Source: Nitrososphaerota archaeon
Lineage (GTDB): Archaea > Thermoproteota > Nitrososphaeria > Nitrososphaerales > Gagatemarchaeaceae
Direction: 5' to 3'
Assembly (NCBI GenBank): GCA_005877365.1
Contig: VBPP01000106.1
Span: forward strand, 1-5,288
DNA: 5,288 nt
Below are positions 1 through 5,288 of this stretch, one piece after another (the first letter of the stretch is position 1; every line of letters begins with the position of its first letter). The notes below the pieces were generated by a model, which saw only the letters and a program-made list of their open reading frames with translations, did not search any database and was not told the origin of the DNA. The position numbers and the translations under genes are program-made.

Positions 1-1304
1 TTCCACCTGACGAACGGGGTGCTGCTAATCAGCGCCTGATGAAGGGGGATGGTGGTCTTCACACCGCCGATCTGAAATTCACGCAGCGCCAGGAGCATCC
101 GCCGTCTTGCCCCCTCCAGGCTTCTGTCTGAAGAAATCACCTTCGCGATCAGCGAGTCGTAATACTCTGTCACCTGGCAGCCGGGGTAGAGGGCCGTATC
201 GACTCGGATCCCGGGCCCGGAGGGGAGAATCAGGTCAGTGATAGTTCCGGTAGAGGGTGTAAACCCGGAGGCGGGGTCCTCCGCGTTTATCCTGCATTCT
301 ATCGCGGCCCCTCTTGCCGCGACGCCGCCCTGAGAGTAGGGGAACCCCTCCCCGCTCGCTATCCTGAATTGTGTCTCGACGAGGTCGAGGCTGCAGACCA
401 TCTCGGTGATCGGGTGCTCGACCTGGAGGCGAGCGTTGACCTCGATGAAGTGGAACTTCCCACCAGCATCCATCAAGAATTCGACTGTCCCGACATTCTC
501 CGCCTTGATGGAGCGCGCGATGGTGAGCGCGTACCTCCCCACCTTCTTCCTCGTCTCGTCGTCGAGAGCGGGACTCGGCGTCATCTCGAGTAGCTTCTGG
601 TGTCTTCGCTGAATGCTGCACTCCCTCTCCGCGAGGTAGACCGCCTTTCCCCCTCCATCAGAGATGAACTGAAACTCGATATGCCTAGCTGGCTTGATCA
701 GCCGCTCGACGAAGAGTCCACCCTTCCCGAAGGTTCCCTCCGCTTCGCGGTTTGCCCTCGCAAAGAGGTCTCTGAGCTCCGACTTCTTCGTGACCTCCCG
801 TATCCCTCTCCCCCCACCGCCGAAGGCCGACTTCAGAATCACGGGATATCCTATCTCGTCGGCGATGCGGATTGCATCCTCGACGTCGTGAAGAATCTCG
901 TCCGTCCCCGGGAGAGTCGGGACACCAACCCTCCTCGCGAGCTTCCTGCACTCTATCTTGTTCTCCGTGATCTCGAGTGTGCGTGGGGAGGGTCCGACGA
1001 ACTTCACTCCTGCCTCATCGCAGGCGGCCGCGAAGGAGGGGTTCTCAGAGAGGTAGCCGTACCCTGGGTGGATCGCGTCCACCGCAGCCTCCTTGGCGAC
1101 GGCGAGTACCTTCTTGCCGTTCGAGTAGCTCTCTTCCGGACTCGGGGGTCCGAGGGGGTAAGATTCGTCCGCCAGCTTCACGTGAAGGGATTCCTGGTCA
1201 ACGTCTGAGAAGACCGCGACGGTCTTGATGCCGAGTACCTTGCAGGTCCGGATGACTCTGACAGCCGCCTCTCCCCTGTTCGCTATCAGGACCTTGCTGA
1301 ACAT
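1..1304 (-). CDS. accC: Biotin carboxylase subunit of acetyl-/propionyl-CoA carboxylase (3' end outside window)
   Basis: ATP-grasp enzyme that carboxylates the biotin of a carrier protein with ATP and bicarbonate, the first half-reaction of an acyl-CoA carboxylase. I translated the minus strand from the ATG at 1304-1302: the frame stays open for 434 codons to the window edge. It begins MFSKVLIANRGEAAVRV, typical of the family. The glycine-rich ATP lid is at residues 162-167 (GGGGRG), preceded by Lys158. Lys116, Glu288, Asn290, Arg292 (in EVNARLQVEHP) and Arg338 (in ECRINAEDP) fall at the same numbers as the known ATP, metal and bicarbonate residues of E. coli AccC, so the catalytic core looks intact. 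E. coli AccC has about 450 residues, so at least the last 15 or so are missing; a longer C-terminus or a fused biotin carrier domain cannot be excluded. The gene follows pccB by 9 bases and is surely cotranscribed with it. It could equally be called pccA. Confidence 0.95.
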   Translation of the reverse strand, partial: MFSKVLIANRGEAAVRVIRTCKVLGIKTVAVFSDVDQESLHVKLADESYPLGPPSPEESYSNGKKVLAVAKEAAVDAIHPGYGYLSENPSFAAACDEAGVKFVGPSPRTLEITENKIECRKLARRVGVPTLPGTDEILHDVEDAIRIADEIGYPVILKSAFGGGGRGIREVTKKSELRDLFARANREAEGTFGKGGLFVERLIKPARHIEFQFISDGGGKAVYLAERECSIQRRHQKLLEMTPSPALDDETRKKVGRYALTIARSIKAENVGTVEFLMDAGGKFHFIEVNARLQVEHPITEMVCSLDLVETQFRIASGEGFPYSQGGVAARGAAIECRINAEDPASGFTPSTGTITDLILPSGPGIRVDTALYPGCQVTEYYDSLIAKVISSDRSLEGARRRMLLALREFQIGGVKTTIPLHQALISSTPFVRW

Positions 1305-1307
1305 GGA

Positions 1308-1315
1308 ATCAACTC
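1308..1315 (-). promoter_or_regulatory. Weak ribosome binding site for accC
   Basis: On the minus strand GAGTTGAT overlaps the pccB stop codon and ends 3 bases before the accC ATG. It differs at one base from GAGGTGAT, the complement of the usual archaeal 16S rRNA 3' end. Reinitiation or coupling after pccB translation is equally possible given the 9-base gap. Confidence 0.4.
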
Positions 1316-2861
1316 AGAGCTGGATGTTCCCGTGCTTCTTGTGAGGTCTGAATTCCTTCTTCTTCCGCAGAGATGTCAACGCGGAGATGAGCTTGGGGCG
1401 CGTCACGGCGGGGTCTATCACATCATCGATGATCCCCCTGCTCGCGGCGAAGTAGGGGTTCGTGATGCTCTCCCTATACTCCTTGAGGAGAGCCTTCCGC
1501 GTCGCCTCCTTGTCGGCGGCACCCTCTATCTCCTTCCGGAAGATGACATTGACCGCCCCCTCGGGCCCCATGACGGCGATCTCTGCCTCGGGCCAGGCGT
1601 AGTTGATGTCCGCCCTGCTGAACTTCGACCCCATCGCACAGTAGGCGCCCCCGTACGCCTTCCTCGTTATCACCGTGACCTTGGGGACGGTCGCCTCGCA
1701 GTAGGCGAAGAGCAGCTTCGACCCGTGCCGGATAACTCCGCTGTGCTCCTCGTCCGCTCCGGGCATGTAGCCGGGTACGTCCACGAGGGTCACGATGGGG
1801 ATGTTGAAGGCATCGCAAAACCTAACGAACCTCGCCGCCTTCACGGAGGCGGTGCCGTCGAGCGCTCCGGAGAGGAAGAGAGGCTGGTTCGCCACTACCC
1901 CCACGCTCTCACCGTCCATCCTCGCGAAGCCGACGAAGACGTTTTCAGCCCAGTTCGCGTGGACCTCGAGCAGCCGTGCATCGTCGACCACCTTCTTGAC
2001 TATCTCTCGCACGTCGTAGGCCTTGTTCGCGTCTTCCGGAATTATTTCTCGAAGGCTCTTCTCTACCCTCTCAGAGGGGTCCTTTGTCTGCAACGTGGGC
2101 GGTAACTCCGAGTTGTTCTGGGGGAGGTAGCTCAACAGGTCCCTCAGCAGAGAGAAACACTCCTGCTCATTCGAGGTGATGAAGTGGGCGACCCCGGATT
2201 TCCTCGCGTGAACCTCGGCCCCCCCGAGCTCCTCGAAGCTGATGTCCTGCCCGAGGGCCGCCTTCACGACCTCCGGCCCCGTCACAAACATGCTCCCCGT
2301 CCCCTTGACCATAACGATGAAGTCGGTGAGGGCGGGGGAGTAGACGGCCCCTCCCGCCGATGGGCCGAGCGCGGCGCTTATCTGCGGAACGACGCCCGAC
2401 GCGAGAGTATTTCTGAAGAAGATCTCGCTGTATCCCGCGAGACTCGAAGCGCCCTCCTGTATCCTTGCTCCCCCAGAGTCGTTCAGTCCTATTATGGGGG
2501 CTCCGTTCTTCATCGCGAGGTCCATCACCTTCACCACCTTCTTCCCGAAGGCCTCCCCTAGAGAGCCGCCCAGGACGGTGAAGTCGTGCGAGAAGAGATA
2601 GACGAGTCTCCCGTTTATCGTGCCGTACCCCGTGACGACCCCGTCCCCGAGCGGCCTGTTCTTCTCCATCCCGAACTCCGTCGCCCTGTGGGTCACGAAC
2701 TTGTCGAGTTCCTGAAAGGTGCCGGGGTCGAGGAGCTGTGCGATCCTCTCCCTGGCGGTCAGCTTCCCCTTCTTGTGCTGCTCCTCAATCTTCCCCTTCC
2801 CGCCGCCCTCCTCCGCCGCCTGATTCATCTCTTCGAGCTTCTTCAGGGTTCGTTCGCGCAT
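1314..2861 (-). CDS. pccB: Acyl-CoA (propionyl-/acetyl-CoA) carboxylase carboxyltransferase subunit
   Basis: Carboxyltransferase of the crotonase fold; it moves the carboxyl group from carboxybiotin to an acyl-CoA, normally propionyl-CoA giving methylmalonyl-CoA. The 515-residue product has the usual full length. The N-terminal half carries GLNDSGGARIQEG (residues 125-137) and GPSAGGAVYSPALTDF (166-181); the C-terminal half carries VDVPGYMPG (360-368), RKAYGGAYCAMGSKF (400-414) and AWPEAEIAVMGPEGAVN (422-438). Together these give both oxyanion-hole glycine pairs. I chose the ATG at 2861-2859 (MRERTLKKLEEMN). An in-frame ATG at 2924 would add 21 residues unlike the family, would overlap the TATA-like box and leaves no room for a promoter. 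With the chosen start the box is centred about 27 bases upstream and there is no Shine-Dalgarno, so the mRNA is probably leaderless. Position 408, a known specificity site in Streptomyces PccB (Asp422), is Cys, so acetyl-CoA or a mixed range remains possible. First gene of the pccB-accC operon. Confidence 0.95.
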   Translation of the reverse strand: MRERTLKKLEEMNQAAEEGGGKGKIEEQHKKGKLTARERIAQLLDPGTFQELDKFVTHRATEFGMEKNRPLGDGVVTGYGTINGRLVYLFSHDFTVLGGSLGEAFGKKVVKVMDLAMKNGAPIIGLNDSGGARIQEGASSLAGYSEIFFRNTLASGVVPQISAALGPSAGGAVYSPALTDFIVMVKGTGSMFVTGPEVVKAALGQDISFEELGGAEVHARKSGVAHFITSNEQECFSLLRDLLSYLPQNNSELPPTLQTKDPSERVEKSLREIIPEDANKAYDVREIVKKVVDDARLLEVHANWAENVFVGFARMDGESVGVVANQPLFLSGALDGTASVKAARFVRFCDAFNIPIVTLVDVPGYMPGADEEHSGVIRHGSKLLFAYCEATVPKVTVITRKAYGGAYCAMGSKFSRADINYAWPEAEIAVMGPEGAVNVIFRKEIEGAADKEATRKALLKEYRESITNPYFAASRGIIDDVIDPAVTRPKLISALTSLRKKKEFRPHKKHGNIQL

Positions 2862-2883
2862 ACATCCGCCGGAGGCCGAGAGG

Positions 2884-2892
2884 TAATAAAAA
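2884..2892 (-). promoter_or_regulatory. TATA-like box for the pccB-accC operon
   Basis: TTTTTATTA on the minus strand stands out in GC-rich surroundings. Its centre (about 2888) is 27 bases upstream of the pccB ATG at 2861, the normal archaeal TATA-to-start distance, so transcription would begin at or next to the ATG. No clear purine-rich BRE precedes it. The assignment is inferred from spacing and base composition. Confidence 0.6.
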
Positions 2893-2922
2893 TGAATGTC
2901 CTCGACGGGCGAATCGACAATC

Positions 2923-2934
2923 ATAGTATTTGTA
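2923..2934 (+). promoter_or_regulatory. Possible TATA-like box for birA
   Basis: ATAGTATTTGTA is the only other AT-rich patch in the 97-base divergent region (2862-2958). Its centre is about 31 bases upstream of the proposed birA GTG, giving an expected transcription start around 2954-2957. It is a weaker match than the pccB box. If it is used, the GAGAGG at 2946-2951 would not be in the mRNA and birA would be nearly leaderless. Confidence 0.4.
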
Positions 2935-2945
2935 GTTGAATCGAA

Positions 2946-2951
2946 GAGAGG
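2946..2951 (+). promoter_or_regulatory. Shine-Dalgarno-like site supporting the birA GTG start
   Basis: GAGAGG lies 7 bases before the GTG at 2959. It supports this start over the upstream in-frame ATG at 2896, which would overlap the pccB promoter box region. It would act only if transcription starts upstream of it. Confidence 0.4.
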
Positions 2952-2958
2952 CCGCAGC

Positions 2959-3699
2959 GTGACGCTCTCTTGGCTGGTCAGGGAGTATGGCGAGGTATCT
3001 TCGACGCAGGAGGTGGCAGAGAAGCTGGCGTCAGGAGGCGCGAAAGAGGGAACGGTTGTCCTCGCGGAGAGGCAGAACTCGGGTCGAGGCAGGATGGAGA
3101 GGCGCTGGATATCGCCGAAGGGGGGGCTCTACCTTTCGATCGTCCTGAGGCCCGGGAGGGTCGAGGGAGTCCACCTGCTCACTCTCGTCGGGGCGCTCGC
3201 GGCCGCGGAGGGAACGAGGAAAGCCGCGGGTGTCTCCCCCAAGATTAGGTGGCCCAACGACCTCGTCGTCGGCGGGAGGAAGCTCGGCGGAGTGATAGCG
3301 ACCGCCTCCACCCGAGGCGAGTCTCTCGAATTCGTCGTCGTCGGAATCGGGGTCAACGGCAACTTCCGCACGGACGAGCTCGGTGACCTCTCGAGCGCCT
3401 CCGCCACATTGATGGAGCTGGCCCAGGCGCCCGTCGACCTCCCTTCTCTTCGCTCTCGCATCTTGGAAGAATTCGAGGTACGGTACGAGGGGTGGGGGAG
3501 AGGGGAGGAGCTGAAGCTCATCAGACTCGCCAGGTCCCTCCTCTCGACCTCGGGCAAGAAAGTCGAGTTCGCGCTTCGCGGGACCGTGACTAGGGGCATC
3601 GCAGAGAAGCTGGAGGACGACGGAAGCCTCGTAGTCAAGGTGCGCGGGAAAAGGCTGCGGCTTCGGGCCGAAGAGGTCGAGTGGTTGAGGGAACTCTAG
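2959..3699 (+). CDS. birA: Biotin--[acyl-CoA carboxylase] ligase, catalytic and C-terminal domains only
   Basis: Cytoplasmic enzyme that makes biotinyl-5'-AMP and attaches biotin to the carrier lysine of the carboxylase. In the 246-residue product, substrate-binding SSTQ is at residues 14-17, the biotin/ATP loop GRGRMERRW at 42-50, RWPND at 97-101, RKLGGVI at 107-113 (its Lys108 matches the catalytic lysine of the family) and GIGVNGN at 129-135. A small SH3-like C-terminal domain covers about 194-246 (GIAEKLEDDGSL). There is no N-terminal winged-helix domain, so it should be a monofunctional ligase and not a biotin operon repressor like E. coli BirA. I prefer the GTG start at 2959: the open frame reaches back to an ATG at 2896, but those 21 extra residues look unlike the family and would cover the divergent promoter region. 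Divergent from pccB-accC, whose carrier protein it would serve, and upstream of the mutase gene in the same direction. Confidence 0.92.
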   Translation: MTLSWLVREYGEVSSTQEVAEKLASGGAKEGTVVLAERQNSGRGRMERRWISPKGGLYLSIVLRPGRVEGVHLLTLVGALAAAEGTRKAAGVSPKIRWPNDLVVGGRKLGGVIATASTRGESLEFVVVGIGVNGNFRTDELGDLSSASATLMELAQAPVDLPSLRSRILEEFEVRYEGWGRGEELKLIRLARSLLSTSGKKVEFALRGTVTRGIAEKLEDDGSLVVKVRGKRLRLRAEEVEWLREL

Positions 3700-3703
3700 A
3701 GGA

Positions 3704-3712
3704 TTGTTTATG
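3704..3712 (+). promoter_or_regulatory. TATA-like box for the acyl-CoA mutase gene
   Basis: TTGTTTATG follows a purine-rich AGAGGA (3698-3703) that could serve as a BRE. The box centre is about 29 bases upstream of the mutase ATG at 3738, and no Shine-Dalgarno precedes that ATG, which fits a leaderless or nearly leaderless mRNA. The mutase may thus have its own promoter just after the birA stop codon, although readthrough from birA is also possible. Confidence 0.5.
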
Positions 3713-3737
3713 AAGAACCGTCGACTGCTCTGAACAG

Positions 3738-5288
3738 ATGCTGCGCGGAGACGGGGGCGAGGACTACTGGAAGAGAAAGGTCGGCAAGGTCATCGCGAAG
3801 AGGAAGGCCGCAGGACCGCTATACGACGAGAAGGCGATTCGTGACCTAAGACAGGGAGTGAAACAGTGGGAGAGAGTCCTCGAGGCTTGGTCGAAGGGGA
3901 AGGCGGAGAGGAAAGTCTTCCAGACCGCTTCCGCAATCCCGCTCAAGCCCCTATACACCCCCGCTGACGTGAAAGACCTGGACTACTCCGAGACCGGCTT
4001 TCCGGGCGTCTACCCCTACCTCCGAGGGGTCTACCCTGACATGTACCGCGGAAGGCCCTGGACTATGAGGATGTTCTCGGGATTCGGGACGCCCGAGGAC
4101 ACCAATCGGAGACTCAAACTCCTCCTTCAGCGCGGAGAGACCGGGCTGAGCATCGCCTTCGACATGCCCACCCTCTACGGATACGATTGCGACCACCCGA
4201 AGGCGCACGGGGAGGTGGGGCGCTGTGGGGTGAACGTCTCCTCCCTGAAGGACATGGAGGCAATCTTCGACGGCGTCCCCCTGGACGAGGTGAGCACATC
4301 TATGACGATCAACGCTCCGGCCGCCATCCTCACCTGCATGTACGCGGCGGTCGGAAAGAAGAGCGGGGTCCCCCCCGCCAAGCTCAGGGGGACCGTCCAG
4401 GCGGATATGCTGAAGGAGTACATAGCGCAGAAGGAGTGGGTCTACCCGCCCGAGGCACACCTGCGAATAATGCGAGACCTCATGGTCTTCTGCACGAAGG
4501 AGATGCCCCTTTGGAACTACATCAGCATCAGCGGCTACCACATAAGGGAGGCCGGCTCAAGCGCGATTCAGGAGCTGGCCTTCACCCTTGCCGACGGCTT
4601 CGGATACGTGGAGCTCGGGAAGGAGGCGGGGCTCAAGGTCGACGAGTTCGCCCCGAGGCTGAGCTTCTTCTTCAACTCGACGATGGACTTCTTCGAGGAG
4701 ATTGCGAAGTTCAGGGCCGCGAGGAGGATCTGGGCGACCGTCCTGAGGGAGAAGTACGGCGCGAAGGACTCGAGGAGCCTGCTGATGAGGTTCCACACCC
4801 AGACCTCGGGGGCCTCCCTCACATGGCAGCAGCCACTGAACAACATCGTCCGGACGACGATAGAGGCACTCGCCGGCGTTCTGGGGGGCACGCAGTCGCT
4901 GCACACAAACTCCTTCGACGAGGCCTGGGCGCTTCCGACCGAGAAGGCGGTGGAGGTCGCCCTGAGGACGCAGCAGATCATCGCGGAGGAGACGGGCGTG
5001 TCGAGCGTGGTCGACCCCCTCGGGGGTTCCTACTACGTGGAGTGGCTGACCGAGCAGATGGAGGAGGAGGCCTACAAGTACTTCGACAGAATCGAGTCGG
5101 CGGGCGGAATCCTGAAGGCCATAACCTCGGGATACCTCCAGAGGGAGATCGCGGAGAATTCGTACAGGCTCTCGAAGAGGGGGGAGGCGGGGGAGGATTC
5201 CGTCGTCGGGGTGAACAAGTACTCGGTCGAGGAGGAGGAGAAGCCGATCGAGACCCTGAAGATCGACTTCAAGGCGCAGAGGAGGCAG
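3738..5288 (+). CDS. B12-dependent acyl-CoA mutase large subunit, methylmalonyl-CoA mutase family (3' end outside window)
   Basis: Coenzyme B12-dependent carbon-skeleton mutase, usually labelled methylmalonyl-CoA mutase large subunit (mcmA1), which interconverts methylmalonyl-CoA and succinyl-CoA. My translation from the ATG at 3738 is open for 517 codons to the window edge; split-type large subunits have about 550-560 residues, so only the tail is missing. The (beta/alpha)8 substrate barrel shows RGVYPDMYRGRPW (96-108), the LSIAFDMPT segment with Ser138, TSMTINAPAA, ISGYHIREAGS with Tyr267 and His268 (Tyr243 and His244 of the Propionibacterium enzyme), RLSFFFN (307-313), LGGTQSLHTN (382-391) and DPLGGSYYVE from 426. 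The B12-binding domain is a separate small subunit in this type and is not in the window. Odd: the positions of Tyr89 and Arg207 of true methylmalonyl-CoA mutase are Phe113 and Gln231, as in isobutyryl-CoA mutase. The family is certain; the substrate is open. The neighbouring carboxylase genes favour methylmalonyl-CoA. Confidence 0.93.
   Translation, partial: MLRGDGGEDYWKRKVGKVIAKRKAAGPLYDEKAIRDLRQGVKQWERVLEAWSKGKAERKVFQTASAIPLKPLYTPADVKDLDYSETGFPGVYPYLRGVYPDMYRGRPWTMRMFSGFGTPEDTNRRLKLLLQRGETGLSIAFDMPTLYGYDCDHPKAHGEVGRCGVNVSSLKDMEAIFDGVPLDEVSTSMTINAPAAILTCMYAAVGKKSGVPPAKLRGTVQADMLKEYIAQKEWVYPPEAHLRIMRDLMVFCTKEMPLWNYISISGYHIREAGSSAIQELAFTLADGFGYVELGKEAGLKVDEFAPRLSFFFNSTMDFFEEIAKFRAARRIWATVLREKYGAKDSRSLLMRFHTQTSGASLTWQQPLNNIVRTTIEALAGVLGGTQSLHTNSFDEAWALPTEKAVEVALRTQQIIAEETGVSSVVDPLGGSYYVEWLTEQMEEEAYKYFDRIESAGGILKAITSGYLQREIAENSYRLSKRGEAGEDSVVGVNKYSVEEEEKPIETLKIDFKAQRRQ

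Noticed and set aside
600..1208. A 202-codon open frame on the plus strand, antisense to accC
   Set aside because: It lies wholly opposite the intact accC frame, whose catalytic residues match E. coli AccC position by position; the antisense product shows no family features. Long antisense frames are common in GC-rich genes.
1332..2105. A 257-codon open frame on the plus strand, antisense to pccB
   Set aside because: It is opposite the well-conserved C-terminal half of pccB, and its protein is rich in Arg, Gly, His and Pro without recognisable motifs, as expected of a shadow frame.
2862..2924. The 21-residue N-terminal extension of pccB from the ATG at 2924
   Set aside because: It is unlike the family N-terminus, contains the TATA-like box, and overlaps the possible birA extension on the other strand.
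3710..3733. A seven-codon frame (MKNRRLL, stop) just upstream of the mutase, as a possible leader peptide
   Set aside because: Its ATG is part of the TATA-like box, so it would lie upstream of the expected transcription start; such short frames arise by chance.
3951..4541. A 196-codon open frame on the minus strand, antisense to the mutase
   Set aside because: The plus-strand mutase frame through this stretch holds the conserved barrel motifs; the antisense product is low in hydrophobic core residues and unlike any family I know.
1..5288. CRISPR array, insertion sequence, tRNA or a novel defence system
   Set aside because: Nearly all bases are explained by four well-known metabolic genes and two short intergenic gaps. 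I saw no spaced direct repeats, transposase motifs or cloverleaf sequence.

Overview
The window reads as four consecutive metabolic genes of a GC-rich prokaryote, most likely an archaeon, arranged as two divergent pairs around a short control region. The archaeal reading is inference. It rests on AT-rich TATA-like boxes standing about 27-31 bases upstream of the chosen start codons, on two of those starts lacking any Shine-Dalgarno sequence (as in leaderless archaeal mRNAs), on a biotin ligase without a DNA-binding domain, and on heavy use of AGG/AGA arginine codons. I cannot place it in a phylum.

Left half, minus strand: pccB (carboxyltransferase subunit of an acyl-CoA carboxylase, 2861-1314) is followed after 9 bases by accC (biotin carboxylase subunit, 1304 to beyond base 1). 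The C-terminal end of accC lies outside the window. Centre (2862-2958): a 97-base divergent promoter region. Right half, plus strand: birA (biotin-protein ligase, 2959-3699), then a 38-base gap with its own TATA-like box, then the large subunit of a B12-dependent acyl-CoA mutase of the methylmalonyl-CoA mutase family (3738 to beyond 5288).

The genes fit one pathway. BirA attaches biotin to a carrier protein not seen here; AccC carboxylates that biotin; PccB transfers the carboxyl group to an acyl-CoA (propionyl-CoA giving methylmalonyl-CoA, possibly also acetyl-CoA giving malonyl-CoA); the mutase would convert (R)-methylmalonyl-CoA and succinyl-CoA. Such a set serves propionyl-CoA breakdown or assimilation and, in some archaea, the 3-hydroxypropionate/4-hydroxybutyrate type of CO2 fixation. 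The window alone does not tell which. The biotin carrier protein, methylmalonyl-CoA epimerase, the B12-binding mutase small subunit and a MeaB-type chaperone are not in the window.

The most interesting point is in the mutase. The two residues that mark true methylmalonyl-CoA mutases (Tyr89 and Arg207 in the Propionibacterium enzyme) are Phe113 and Gln231 here, the pair known from isobutyryl-CoA mutase. The true substrate may therefore not be methylmalonyl-CoA. I see no mobile element, RNA gene, CRISPR array or large repeat.
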